A DNA stretch of 64,000 nt from Pseudanabaena sp. FACHB-2040 (GTDB lineage: Bacteria > Cyanobacteriota > Cyanobacteriia > Phormidesmidales > Phormidesmidaceae). The notes beneath the pieces are model-generated. The model saw only the letters and a list, made by a program, of their open reading frames with translations. It was not told where the DNA came from and ran no database searches. The position numbers were made by a program, and so were the translations under genes. The stretch spans positions 124,001 through 188,000 of the forward strand of contig NZ_JACJQO010000022.1 of NCBI RefSeq assembly GCF_014696715.1, in the 5' to 3' direction. This document shows positions 45,145-54,508 of the stretch, piece by piece. How positions within the stretch are numbered: the first letter of the stretch is position 1; the number at the start of each line of letters is the position of its first letter.

Positions 45145-46059
45145 CTAGGCTAACTTTCGGGAACGGTGTTTGATAATAGCCATCACAGCGTAGTAATAAA
45201 CAGTGAACAACGCTCCAGAGAAAATTTGCCCTCCCCAAGTCCCATGCCAGAAGTTGAAGGAAGCTTCTCCCCAATGAATCGATGCAACTGTTAATAGCAT
45301 GATTCGAGGAATGTTAAAAATCAATGCCATAACTGCACCAACAATGGTCATGATAAAAACAGTAGGGCCACGCTGCTTAAGTAAAATGCCAAGGAAAAAA
45401 CCAGTTGCAGCCATGGTGCAGGCCATACTAAAGCCATTGCAGCCCCAGTCTACATGAACAGAACCTTCAGGTGGCAAAACTACGAGACTACCTTCTGAGA
45501 TTGCGGGCAGGCCAATTAGCCTAAGTCCGAATGCTCCACTCCAAGCCATAAACCGATTTAAGTAGTCATGGGGAGTCAGCGTTTCCCAAAGGACTCGAGC
45601 AAGGATACCAGGTTTGGGATAAACCGTAACAGCAATGAGCAAGCTAGGGAGGGGAAAATGCTTAAAAAAGACAATCCCCCACGTACTAATAACGATACCG
45701 CTGAGAGCGCAGAACCATAGTATGCTTTGCGCCCACACGGCGAAGCTGCAGAAAGGAAACAGAACAACACTGCATAGGATCAGCAGATGGCCTAAAAATT
45801 CATCCGATTCAGATACTTGCAGTTGAACTATTGCCTGACGACTTTTCCAAAGTTGCCAAAGACCCATGGCTACACAGCCTAAAATTAGAGGCATGGCACC
45901 TGAACCTTGAAGAGTTCGGGTACCTAAGTGGAAAAGCCAAATTGGAAAATAGATTAACCCTACGGTGAGTCCAGCTAAGACAAATCGGCCATGCCAGGAT
46001 TTAAAGGAGTTTCTCAAATAGGCCGGGCTCTGTTTCACGTTTCCTAAAAAAGTATTCAT
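45145..46059 (-). CDS. Cyanoexosortase, third copy (stand-alone)
   Basis: A 304-residue full-length paralogue of the cassette A exosortase, with about eight membrane segments. Seen: VHVDWGCNGFSMACTMAATG with the catalytic Cys, FNIPRIMLLTVASIHW with the Arg and FWHGTWGGQIFSGA with the His, plus TVYPKPGILARVLWETLTP before the core. The catalytic part shares DWGCNGF and LLT-AS with the truncated copy, while the truncated copy is otherwise nearer to cassette A. No HpsJ or PTPA gene is attached; the next gene downstream on this strand is the cassette B HpsJ gene, 468 bp away, so it could serve as the exosortase of that cassette. It sits beside the second polysaccharide locus. Confidence 0.9.
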   Translation of the reverse strand: MNTFLGNVKQSPAYLRNSFKSWHGRFVLAGLTVGLIYFPIWLFHLGTRTLQGSGAMPLILGCVAMGLWQLWKSRQAIVQLQVSESDEFLGHLLILCSVVLFPFCSFAVWAQSILWFCALSGIVISTWGIVFFKHFPLPSLLIAVTVYPKPGILARVLWETLTPHDYLNRFMAWSGAFGLRLIGLPAISEGSLVVLPPEGSVHVDWGCNGFSMACTMAATGFFLGILLKQRGPTVFIMTIVGAVMALIFNIPRIMLLTVASIHWGEASFNFWHGTWGGQIFSGALFTVYYYAVMAIIKHRSRKLA

Positions 46060-46130
46060 TTTATCTTGCTTATTTATGCTGCTCTTCTCACCAGTATTTT
46101 TTTTAGGGAGAGTTACACAAATGTTGTGAA

Positions 46131-47402
46131 TCAGGAAGTGCCTTTATCTTTTACTTCTTCATAAAAAGCAGCCATTGACTTTGCCTTTTCCTCCCAAGAA
46201 AAGCTCTTTACGAAGAGAAATCCTGCCTTTCCCATCTCTATGCGTTTCTCTGGGTTCTCAAACATATACTCAACTGCTTGAGCCATTTTTTGAACAGTTT
46301 CATTTGGATCTTTTGCGGGAACTTTAATAGCAACTGTAGATGGCAGAAAATCTCTTGCGCCGTGGTGATCTAAAGCAATGATTGGCAATCCATGAGCCAT
46401 CGCTTCCAATAATTGAGAGCCAAAAGTATCTCTCAAGCTCGAGAAAAGAAAAACATCGTTCTGAAGATACTCCTCTTTTACTTTTAGCCATGGTAGATAA
46501 CCACGGTACTCGACTTTATCTTCTAGCTGAAATTCTTGCAGCCAGGCTGAAATATGAGGCTTTAAGGGGCCATCGCCAAGGATGGTCATTTTATAGAAAA
46601 CCGTAGACTTTACTGCAGCTAGTGCTTGCAAAGCGAGACGCAGTCCCTTTCTAGGAGAAAGACGAGCGACCCAAAGCAACCTTAAAACTGTTGAGGGTTC
46701 TCTAATTGGAAAATCTTTTGAAAAATACTCAGGCGGTAGCCCGCAAGAAAGATGTGGTTTGGTTCGCTTTGCTCCCCCCATTTTATTTAGTAGGTCTAGG
46801 GTTTCTCGATTTTCTATTAAAACTAAGTCTGCATTCTTAACTGTTCGTGCAGCAATAAAATTAAACCTCGCAAGATTTTTGACCATGAAGCTTCTTCGCT
46901 CCTCTGCCTTCCAAGCATCAAGAAAAAAATCTTTGAATGCTGGTGGAGCAGTCTGACCTGCACCTACTGGACCAAAAATAAAAGGTTTATTGACTCGCCA
47001 AAGCTCAGAACCGAAAACTAAGCTGCCATAGTTAACATGATGAATCACATCAAAATCATGTTTTAGGTTCAGCCCTTCTGCAACTTTATATGCTTTTTTT
47101 TGCCACAATAGGTAGTGCAGGTATACTCCGACTTTATTACTAATCCTATCTTCCTTTATGTTAATCAACCGCTTTAGTAAAGCTTGAATATCAACGTAAA
47201 CAAAATGAAGGTTTGGGAGAGGATTGTCCCTTAAAGCTTCTTCAATAGAACTTTTATTGTTTTTATAGCTAGCTGTAAAGGGAGAAGTCAGGACCCAAAC
47301 CTCATGTCCTAACTTTGCAACATTTAAAGGGAAATTCCAGCCCTTACCATCTTCAGAACCTCGGCCTGGGTTAGAAGCATACGCAGACATCAAAATTTTC
47401 AT
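46131..47402 (-). CDS. GT4 family glycosyltransferase
   Basis: A 423-residue GT-B transferase. Seen: MKILMSAYASNPGRGSEDGKG, with the acidic Gly-rich loop; HHVNYGSLVFGSELWRV and FIFGPVGAGQTAPP in the N-terminal domain; LRLLWVARLSPRKGLRLALQAL, ILGDGPLKPHI, and SSLRDTFGSQLLEAMAHGLP with the catalytic pair in D-x7-E form (Asp for the first Glu). This variant is known in active GT4 subgroups. Last gene of the minus-strand polysaccharide locus, 71 bp from the start of exosortase copy 3, which lies downstream on the same strand, so the two may be co-transcribed. Confidence 0.9.
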   Translation of the reverse strand: MKILMSAYASNPGRGSEDGKGWNFPLNVAKLGHEVWVLTSPFTASYKNNKSSIEEALRDNPLPNLHFVYVDIQALLKRLINIKEDRISNKVGVYLHYLLWQKKAYKVAEGLNLKHDFDVIHHVNYGSLVFGSELWRVNKPFIFGPVGAGQTAPPAFKDFFLDAWKAEERRSFMVKNLARFNFIAARTVKNADLVLIENRETLDLLNKMGGAKRTKPHLSCGLPPEYFSKDFPIREPSTVLRLLWVARLSPRKGLRLALQALAAVKSTVFYKMTILGDGPLKPHISAWLQEFQLEDKVEYRGYLPWLKVKEEYLQNDVFLFSSLRDTFGSQLLEAMAHGLPIIALDHHGARDFLPSTVAIKVPAKDPNETVQKMAQAVEYMFENPEKRIEMGKAGFLFVKSFSWEEKAKSMAAFYEEVKDKGTS

Positions 47403-47537
47403 TTCAAGGTTCTCAACAAACCAACAAAAATAGGAATGACACCAATACTCACTGAGAAGATTAAGAGAGAGTTAAGAAAAGATTAGTTTCACTGAAATAA
47501 TTTAGTAAGCAGTATTCTTCCACTACTTCAAGGAAAA

Positions 47538-48428
47538 TCAGTTACTGCCTTTAAAGGCAAATAAGCTTGTCAACAGTCTTCTATATGGTAAAAGCCAAAA
47601 AATGGGCCACAGTAATCCTCCGTGACGTTGAGAAAAAACTTTCCACTCTGTAAAAGGATGCAGCGTGACATTATCTAAAGCTAAACCTTTAGGATGATTT
47701 ACTTTACTTAGTCTTTGATCGATGGAGCTTAGACTTTTATCCATACGACTACTATGTGGGTTTGGTGGGCAAGTGCCTATATATCCAGGAGTTATCCATA
47801 TTGAGCATTGCTGCCGCTTCGCCCTTAAACCATAGTCATAATCTCCTAAGTCATGGTCAAAAGCTGGATCTAGATTACCAACGACTTCAATGACTGCTTT
47901 AGACAAAAGGACACAATTGCCATTCATAGTGTCGCAGGCTTTGACTTGATCACTAGGCACTTCTAAGGAAAACTGTAATGGTCGCCACCAGCAGCGTTGA
48001 CGAATCCCTCCATAGGTAAGAGCACCCGTTTTAGGATCTTGAGTTGATCCAATGACAATTGATCGAGATTTCCCTCGCTCATACAATAAGTGAGCAGTAT
48101 CTAATAAACGACAGATAGCATCTGGATAGAGGTGCGTATCATCATTTAACCAAAGATAAAAGTCATAGGCTTGTTTACTAGCTTCGGCAAATGCAAGACG
48201 CATGCCGCCATTCCAGAAAAGGTTACCACTTCCATAAATGATGTTGACTTCGGGAAATGCCTCTTTGACAGCTACTGCTGTACCATCAGTACTGCCGTCG
48301 TCAACCAAGTAAACCAGTAAGGAAACCGCCTCTGTCAATTCCTGGTTGTAGATTGCTCTAAGGCAAGATAAGGTTTTTTCACGCCGGTTGAAGCATGTTA
48401 GAAGTACTGCTAGAGATTCTTGTTTCAT
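47538..48428 (-). CDS. GT2 family glycosyltransferase (rhamnosyltransferase-like)
   Basis: A 296-residue inverting GT-A transferase. Seen: LAVLLTCFNRREKTLSCL, LVYLVDDGSTDGTA, IYGSGNLFWNGGMRLAFAEA, the Asp pair in FYLWLNDDTHLYPDA, MNGNCVLLSKAVIEVVG and HDLGDYDYGLRAK. The LFWNGGM and NGNCVLL stretches recall rhamnosyltransferases of O-antigen loci, which use dTDP-rhamnose, though this is a family-level guess. It is 9 bp downstream of the next upstream gene (48438), so it is in a tight operon. Confidence 0.9.
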   Translation of the reverse strand: MKQESLAVLLTCFNRREKTLSCLRAIYNQELTEAVSLLVYLVDDGSTDGTAVAVKEAFPEVNIIYGSGNLFWNGGMRLAFAEASKQAYDFYLWLNDDTHLYPDAICRLLDTAHLLYERGKSRSIVIGSTQDPKTGALTYGGIRQRCWWRPLQFSLEVPSDQVKACDTMNGNCVLLSKAVIEVVGNLDPAFDHDLGDYDYGLRAKRQQCSIWITPGYIGTCPPNPHSSRMDKSLSSIDQRLSKVNHPKGLALDNVTLHPFTEWKVFSQRHGGLLWPIFWLLPYRRLLTSLFAFKGSN

Positions 48429-48437
48429 AGAAGGTTC

Positions 48438-49610
48438 TCAGTTTTCACTAATTTCGTTAAGAGCTTCTCTTATGTCCCTCAAAAAGATTTGCTTTCGCTC
48501 TTTAGACCAATCTAAGGCCTCCTTAGCTGCCGAAGAAGTTGACTGATTAGAGTCAATACCGGCCACAAGCAAATCAGCAAACTTTTTTGGATCGTTCGTA
48601 ACTTTTACGAATGAAGGTGGATTCGAAATTCCTCGCATGGCAAATGGAGTAGCTACAATAGGCAAACCTAAGCCGATAGAGTTTAATGTTTTAATTTGAA
48701 TGCCTCCTCCACAAATAGAAGGAATAGCAATGACTTTAGATTGAGCCATAAATACTTTGGCGTCTGGAGCAAATCCTTGATAATTCACATTCGGATACTG
48801 CCCATCTAGCCACTCCGCCCCTCGACCAGCAACTTCAATCCTTAACCTCTTAGGGAGATATGGGTAGACTTCTTTAAAGAACCAGCGTAGACCGTCACCG
48901 TTGGGCTTCCATATCCAACTACCAATTAAGCCAATATCAAAGGTTTTCTCTATGGAGCTGTCCGGAAGATCTCCTAAACTTGACGGCAAACCCATTACTC
49001 TTATTTTTCCAGCCCCTTCGATGCCTGAAAAGTACTTAGCGTCATTATCCGTCAATGCCCAAGTTTCTTTTGAGGTCCGGGTCAGATGTTCCTCGGTAGA
49101 TTGAATAAGTTTCGCCTCTCGACTATACAGCCATTTTGCAGCTATATTTTTAGCGTCTTTAACGCGGTCAGCATAGACTTCGCATTCTATATTTTGGGCA
49201 ATGGAAACTATCTTGTGCTTTTCTGCTATGAAAGGCTCAAGCCAAGCTATTTGGTAGGAATGGTCCAAAATGATAGCTTCGTATGAGTTTTGGCTAAGCA
49301 GCTCCTGAACCTTCTTAATGTATTGTTTAGAGTAATATCGGGCTGAGGTGTAAGGAAGGTTCCTAAGAAAACTTTTACTAGCCCAAAGCAGGGGGTATAA
49401 CTTGGCTTCTTTAGTCTCGACATGGCAAGAACCAACTGAGATAAACTCTTCGTTAGGCTGAGGCAAGGATTCTCCAATCCTCAGAAAGCCTACTGTGGTT
49501 ACTGTATAGCCGTTTTCCTGTAAGGCTTTAGTAAAGGCTTGCAAACAGATATCTGCGCCTGTCTGCTTTTGAGTTGATGGCAGAGAAGGAGTTAGGATGA
49601 GGATTTTCAT
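48438..49610 (-). CDS. GT4-like glycosyltransferase
   Basis: A 390-residue GT-B protein. Seen: MKILILTPSLPSTQKQTGADI, EAIILDHSYQIAWLEPF, DIGLIGSWIWKPNGDGLRWFF at the start of the C-terminal domain, IEVAGRGAEWLDG, and AIPSICGGGIQIKTLNSIGLGLP, where the usual E-x7-E is replaced by a G-G-I-x-x-K-x-L pattern. This last pattern is typical of the Glyco_trans_1_4 group found in many polysaccharide loci. No clear ribosome site precedes the start. It lies 26 bp after the stop of the upstream gene at 49637. Confidence 0.88.
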   Translation of the reverse strand: MKILILTPSLPSTQKQTGADICLQAFTKALQENGYTVTTVGFLRIGESLPQPNEEFISVGSCHVETKEAKLYPLLWASKSFLRNLPYTSARYYSKQYIKKVQELLSQNSYEAIILDHSYQIAWLEPFIAEKHKIVSIAQNIECEVYADRVKDAKNIAAKWLYSREAKLIQSTEEHLTRTSKETWALTDNDAKYFSGIEGAGKIRVMGLPSSLGDLPDSSIEKTFDIGLIGSWIWKPNGDGLRWFFKEVYPYLPKRLRIEVAGRGAEWLDGQYPNVNYQGFAPDAKVFMAQSKVIAIPSICGGGIQIKTLNSIGLGLPIVATPFAMRGISNPPSFVKVTNDPKKFADLLVAGIDSNQSTSSAAKEALDWSKERKQIFLRDIREALNEISEN

Positions 49611-49636
49611 TATAGTAAGTAAAAATGAGAACTAGG

Positions 49637-50878
49637 CTAACGATTCAAAATTTCCGAGTAGAGAGCTTTGTAGTGGTGTGCCTGTAGCTCAAGGGCAAAT
49701 GCCTTCTCAGCCTTATCACGAGCATTGAGTCGTAGTTGGTTATTCTGGATTGAGTTTTCCAACACCCAGGTAATGCCTCGAGCCAAATCTTCAATTTCGT
49801 AAGGGGTAGCTAAATAACCGTTTTTGCAGTGGTCAACAATATCCATTAATCCTGTAGCGTTAAAGGCAACAACGGGAGTTCCGCAAGCTAAGGCTTCTGA
49901 GGCAGTCTGTCCGAAGGATTCTTGAACTGACGGCACAACCATAACAGTGGCAGCCGAGTAAGCCAATGCCAACGAAAGATCGTCATAAAGATGACCTAGA
50001 TAGTAAGTATCACAACCTAGGTCAACGGGATTTTCGGGTTTAGATGACCCAAAGACAACAAAGGCAATCTGATCGCTTAACTTAGATTGACTGATTTTTT
50101 GCAAGGCTGGTTGTAATAAATGAAATCCCTTTCTATAGTCATCTGTAGCTCTTAATGCCCCAAACAAAATAAGTAGCTTGTCTTGGGGTAGACGAAGTAC
50201 CTGTCTAGCAACAGACGGTTCAGTTGGTCGATATAGATCTGTATCGAGAGTAAAAGAAATAGTCTCTACACGTCGGTCTTTCAAAAGAGCACTTGTACGA
50301 GCGCATTGAGATATCCAGGAACTAGGTCCGACGACAGTGAGGTTTAGATCCTTCCAAGTATCAGCTTTACGCTGCCAAACAACAGAAGAAAGGTCATGCT
50401 GTTTGTCTCCTACGAGCTGTGGGCAATTTCCACAGGAATGTACATACTTTTGGCAACCTTGGTTGTAGTGGCATCCCCCTGTGAAAGGCCACATGTCTTG
50501 AAGCGTCCAGACCAAAGGCGTGTTTAATTTACGTAATTCCTCAATTCTAATAAACTCCGATCCAACCCAATGCAGATTAATAATATCAGGCTGCAAATCT
50601 TTGATTTGGCCTAACAAAAGGGAAGGAGTAATATTAATTGAGAAGAAATCAGCCTTTTCGGCTAATCGCTTGTTTAAAAACTTATTCACTAGTAGATATT
50701 CAAGCTCGGTCAGCCTAGCTGATCGAAGTTTGGCCTTAATAACAGACCTAAGAGCAGATTTCTTTTCATCTACCAGTGCCTGAGAATTAGCTCCAATTTT
50801 TAACAGGCCTTGATGCAGACGTAAAGCAGCACGACCTGCGCCGCTGTTTTCATGCTTCGCTAAATGTAAAATACGCAT
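49637..50878 (-). CDS. GT4 family glycosyltransferase (WcaC-like, with Cys motif)
   Basis: A 413-residue GT-B transferase. Seen: ILHLAKHENSGAGRAALRLH, NLHWVGSEF, LVWTLQDMWPFTGGCHYNQG followed by CQKYVHSCGNCPQL, whose four Cys and one His form a small motif characteristic of the WcaC/WbdM-like subgroup; then TVVGPSSWIS, ILFGALRATDDYRKGFHLL, and VQESFGQTASEALACGTP with the catalytic pair. The ATG at 50878 is three bases beyond the stop of the upstream gene. The donor sugar is unknown. Confidence 0.92.
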   Translation of the reverse strand: MRILHLAKHENSGAGRAALRLHQGLLKIGANSQALVDEKKSALRSVIKAKLRSARLTELEYLLVNKFLNKRLAEKADFFSINITPSLLLGQIKDLQPDIINLHWVGSEFIRIEELRKLNTPLVWTLQDMWPFTGGCHYNQGCQKYVHSCGNCPQLVGDKQHDLSSVVWQRKADTWKDLNLTVVGPSSWISQCARTSALLKDRRVETISFTLDTDLYRPTEPSVARQVLRLPQDKLLILFGALRATDDYRKGFHLLQPALQKISQSKLSDQIAFVVFGSSKPENPVDLGCDTYYLGHLYDDLSLALAYSAATVMVVPSVQESFGQTASEALACGTPVVAFNATGLMDIVDHCKNGYLATPYEIEDLARGITWVLENSIQNNQLRLNARDKAEKAFALELQAHHYKALYSEILNR

Positions 50879-50881
50879 TGC

Positions 50882-51718
50882 TTAAATCCAAGATTGCAGT
50901 TCATGGTTAAATCTAAATAGATGTTCCTGATTAAACTTTTTCTTGAGTCTTCCTGGCATATACCAGAGAAGGCTATCAATCTTGGCCTGTATATAATTTC
51001 TCATACTAGGCTTAGCAGTAATGAGTTGATCGACTTCATGGTAATAAGCAGATTTGTCTCCCGAGATCTGTCCTTTATGAACTCGAAAACCACCAATATA
51101 TGACTGAACGATGGAGAGCTGATACTCTTTGGCAAACTGCAACCAGAGATAATAGTCCCCAGCGTATTTCAAACTTGCGAGGAAGTCGTAATCAATTAAG
51201 TTCAATAAAGAACTAGCCCAAAAGGTAGATTCTTGCTGCAGAGGCGGCAAGGTGCGACCGTAGAAACCACAAGTAATCAGCTCTCTGCGGTACCGATAGG
51301 GTAATTCTACAGAGACGATGCTTGAATTTTCGTTGTAAACAGTGTTGTAGCCAGTGAGCCAATTAACTTTTTTAGAAGCAAAGATATCAAGAACAATATC
51401 AAAAGCACTGCTATGGTAATAATCTCCAGCATTTATATAAGCAACAATATCTCCTGAGCATTGTTTTAATCCTTTCGCCAAAGCATCGTACATACCTCTA
51501 TCAGGCTCAGAAATTAACTTGATTTTGCTCGCTTGAGAGTGCTCTCTAAAGGATTGAGACTTCAGAATAGTTTCGTCAGTTGAGCCGCCATCAACGATAA
51601 TGTATTCTAGTTCGCATCTAGCCTGTAATATCGCTTTTTGATTAATGACTGACTCTATGGTTTCCTCAATATAAGATTGAGCATTAAAGCAAGGAGTAAC
51701 AATGGATATTTTTTTCAC
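50882..51718 (-). CDS. GT2 family glycosyltransferase (WcaA-like)
   Basis: The open frame starts with TTG at 51739, but the GTG at 51718 gives the normal GT2 opening MKKISIVTPCFNAQSYIEE (278 residues). Seen: ESVINQKAILQARCELEYIIVDGGSTDETI, SEPDRGMYDALAKGL, VAYINAGDYYHSSAFDIV, where the usual D-x-D is N-A-G-D as in the WcaE/WcaA type, and QQESTFWASSLL plus GDYYLWLQFAK in the acceptor half. It is followed directly by a GT4 gene. No ribosome site is obvious at either start. Confidence 0.9.
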   Translation of the reverse strand: MKKISIVTPCFNAQSYIEETIESVINQKAILQARCELEYIIVDGGSTDETILKSQSFREHSQASKIKLISEPDRGMYDALAKGLKQCSGDIVAYINAGDYYHSSAFDIVLDIFASKKVNWLTGYNTVYNENSSIVSVELPYRYRRELITCGFYGRTLPPLQQESTFWASSLLNLIDYDFLASLKYAGDYYLWLQFAKEYQLSIVQSYIGGFRVHKGQISGDKSAYYHEVDQLITAKPSMRNYIQAKIDSLLWYMPGRLKKKFNQEHLFRFNHELQSWI

Positions 51719-51855
51719 GACAGTAATTAGAGGAAGCAAGTAAAAATCTAGAGTTTATACTCTTCGAAGTTAAGCAATGCTAATCTACTAGAGGACTATG
51801 TTTGTGATATCACCCCATACCTATTCATCGGGAAAGCTCAACAATATAGACTGTA

Positions 51856-52797
51856 TTAACTGAAAGATCTCTTTAAGGACCGAAAATTTCCTTTCAAAGC
51901 TTCCTTTAGGGAAATTTTTAGTCTTCTCATTGAGTCTGGCACATGAAATTTCGTCAATTCCTCGTAACAATCGGCTTCAATATTCGGTATTACCAAAGGA
52001 TTGTGATGGATTGGAAACTCGATTGGGTGAGTTCCTACGTTAGCAAACATACTACTCTGATCGTACGTATGTGTTGCATTAGCCCCAAAGCCAATATTAG
52101 ATATTAGGTTAACTTGAGGAATAATGCTCAATCCTCCTTGAGTAAAGCTATTAAATATCCATTGGTAATCCCAGCAAGTACTTATGTTGCCGTCATAGAC
52201 ATCTTGAAAAAGGTTTTTCCAGTGACGTTCGACCCAAAAATCTGTAAATAAGCTTTGAAACTCTTTTGAGTTTTTTGCTTTGGGCCACAGTTTCATCTCA
52301 ATATCATAATTTTGCCAAGCTCGCCTCCAAGTAGCCCAGCCCCAACCGTGAAAATAGCGCGAGAAATAGTAACTATATTCAGTGACCTCACGACCAAATT
52401 GAGCATTTTCACCGCAAATGCTTGTAATTCTAGTATCGTCTCGATAGTACTCAAGCAGTTCTGCACAGTAGGGAAAGAAGGAAGGATGAGGGCAACAATC
52501 ATCTTCAAGAATGATGGCTCTATCAACTATGCTAAAAACCCAGCTAAGGCCGGTGTACACACGTTTTTTACAGCCTAGATTCACATCAGAAAAGCTGGTA
52601 AGTAATTCGCAATCCCAATCAACTTTTTGAACTATATCTCGAGCTTGTTGACACCTTTCTAAGTCATTAGGCTTGTCTAATCGTGGTCCATCGGCAATCA
52701 CCAGTAGCTTACTAGGCTTGGCCTGTCTGATAGCATCAAAGACTACTTGAGTTGTTTCTGGGCGATTAAAAATTAGTAAAGCAACAGGTACTTGCAT
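51856..52797 (-). CDS. GT2-like glycosyltransferase (HlpA-type)
   Basis: A 313-residue protein. Seen: VPVALLIFNRPETTQVVFDAI, KLLVIADGPRLDKPND, FSDVNLGCKKRVYTGLSWVF, AIILEDDCCPHPSFF with an E-D-D metal motif, and GWGWATWRRAWQNYD in the acceptor half. This set is that of the proteins annotated as hemolytic-protein HlpA-like, which are GT-A fold transferases of sugar-nucleotide type. The opening ATG is 48 bp after the stop of the Wzy-like gene. Donor and acceptor are unknown. It is more AT-rich than the plus-strand locus, like its neighbours. Confidence 0.88.
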   Translation of the reverse strand: MQVPVALLIFNRPETTQVVFDAIRQAKPSKLLVIADGPRLDKPNDLERCQQARDIVQKVDWDCELLTSFSDVNLGCKKRVYTGLSWVFSIVDRAIILEDDCCPHPSFFPYCAELLEYYRDDTRITSICGENAQFGREVTEYSYYFSRYFHGWGWATWRRAWQNYDIEMKLWPKAKNSKEFQSLFTDFWVERHWKNLFQDVYDGNISTCWDYQWIFNSFTQGGLSIIPQVNLISNIGFGANATHTYDQSSMFANVGTHPIEFPIHHNPLVIPNIEADCYEELTKFHVPDSMRRLKISLKEALKGNFRSLKRSFS

Positions 52798-52845
52798 ATC
52801 AATTAATTCTTAGTCTATTAAAGTAAAATGCTAGGTTAGAGAAAT

Positions 52846-54246
52846 CTAACTCTTAAGATATGGGTTGTAAGCGGTTATGCTTCGACGATCTTGTTTAGGA
52901 TTCAACTTTATGGCTAGGATGACAAGAATAAAAAGGTTGATGTTGGGGCCAATCATACCTAATTGAAAGGTTTCACCGATATTAGAAAATATCAAAAACG
53001 TAATTAAAAGTAGGGGCAAGCGTTGCTCCTTGCCTTTAGCAGAATATGCTTTTTGAACGGCTTTATACGAAGTTTGTAGAAATAGTAGAATGAAGATAAT
53101 GAGACCAAGATAACCAAGTTGAATAAAAACTTCTACAAATCCATTATGGGCGTGGGGAGCTACATAGTCGCCAAGTAGATCTGGCTTAATGTTATAGCCT
53201 GGGCTATCACTTCCTCTCCACACTTGCCAAAACCCGTTGTAACCGTAACCTAATAAAGCATTGTAGTTATTAACTTTTTCTATAAGCACCTCCCATATTA
53301 AAGTGCGCCCTGTAAAAGTAGGATCTTTGCCAAAGAAGATAGCAACTCGAGGAAAATTTGAAATAAATATCGATACAACAAAAATAGAAATAGGTCCTAA
53401 AACCGATAATATACGTAGCGATTCTTTTCTCTTTAAAAAGCGAGATGAACTAGTAAGAAAAAGAGCATAGAGGCAAGCCATTAGGGTAATTAATCCCGTA
53501 ATACTATTACCCAAAATTACAAATATTGAGAAGAAACAAGCACATATAGGCGATAGCCAGTCAGCTTTTTTAGAGCCAAGCCAGTTAAGCAGCCATAGAG
53601 AAGTAATAAGGCCACATAAAATACCAAAATTTTTTCTGCCACCTATGAGCGCTCCCCATGGTTCAGTCGTGAAATAAGACGATGGTGATAAAGCAGCAGA
53701 TACTAAAGTGAGAACGCCAACAACGCTAAGGCCAATCCTTAAAATTTCATCCAATTCTAGCCAGGTATATTTCTCCGCCATCTGTACAGTTATGAGGAGA
53801 GCTAGAAGGTAGCCAATGCTAGCTGTTAGCCCTACAATCGGCATTTCGGACCAAGCTGGTGATAATAGAATTATTAAAGATAGAGCAATCAGTAAAGGAT
53901 TTTTAGAAATTATTCCAATAAAGCGATTAATTCTCATAAGTCCAATTTCCTGCAGAAAAAACAAGCAGAAAAAGTTTATAGAAAAAGTTGTAATGTAACT
54001 TGTTAAAGTTCCACCGTATCTTATCCATCTATCAAGAAAAGACAACGTCATGCCAATTAAGGATATTTGGAAAAGACATACGACAAATAAGTATGTGATA
54101 CTTTTTTTTACAACCTGTATTTTATAAAGCCCTTTTAATATAGGACTTCCTATTAAAATAAAAATGTAAAAACAAAAGCAGATTAGTATTAAGGGCAATA
54201 TAATAGGATTTCCAATAAAGTCTTGAATAAAATCTTTTGTTGACAT
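52846..54246 (-). CDS. O-antigen ligase / Wzy-like polymerase family membrane protein
   Basis: A 466-residue protein with about twelve membrane segments. Seen: GGRKNFGILCGLITSLWLLNW, FTGRTLIWEVLI, LLGYGYNGFWQVWRGSD and the motif VAPHAHNGFVEVFIQLGYLG, in which the His-Asn pair marks the periplasmic loop of the WaaL/Wzy_C family. It is the polymerase or ligase of the second polysaccharide locus and is clearly different from the one at 30935. Position between a transferase gene and the ABC exporter fits a role in repeat-unit assembly on the outer face of the inner membrane. Confidence 0.9.
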   Translation of the reverse strand: MSTKDFIQDFIGNPIILPLILICFCFYIFILIGSPILKGLYKIQVVKKSITYLFVVCLFQISLIGMTLSFLDRWIRYGGTLTSYITTFSINFFCLFFLQEIGLMRINRFIGIISKNPLLIALSLIILLSPAWSEMPIVGLTASIGYLLALLITVQMAEKYTWLELDEILRIGLSVVGVLTLVSAALSPSSYFTTEPWGALIGGRKNFGILCGLITSLWLLNWLGSKKADWLSPICACFFSIFVILGNSITGLITLMACLYALFLTSSSRFLKRKESLRILSVLGPISIFVVSIFISNFPRVAIFFGKDPTFTGRTLIWEVLIEKVNNYNALLGYGYNGFWQVWRGSDSPGYNIKPDLLGDYVAPHAHNGFVEVFIQLGYLGLIIFILLFLQTSYKAVQKAYSAKGKEQRLPLLLITFLIFSNIGETFQLGMIGPNINLFILVILAIKLNPKQDRRSITAYNPYLKS

Positions 54247-54508
54247 TTACTTCCTCAAAAAATTGCTTCAATCACTTAAACGCCGCTAGAAAATGGGCAG
54301 ATGCGTAGGTTAGTTTCGATTAGTAGTAACTGTAAGCGTCAGCTAAAACGAAAACAACCTACTTTTACACTGTGATTGATTCGAAACCAACAGTATGCTC
54401 CAATTTATATAAGCTCATAAATGTGTTCTTTACTAGTGGTAGAACTTATTCATTAGCAGGTTTTGAAAAGCAAATTGTCAGGGCTAATCTTTTGATGTTC
54501 TTTTATTT

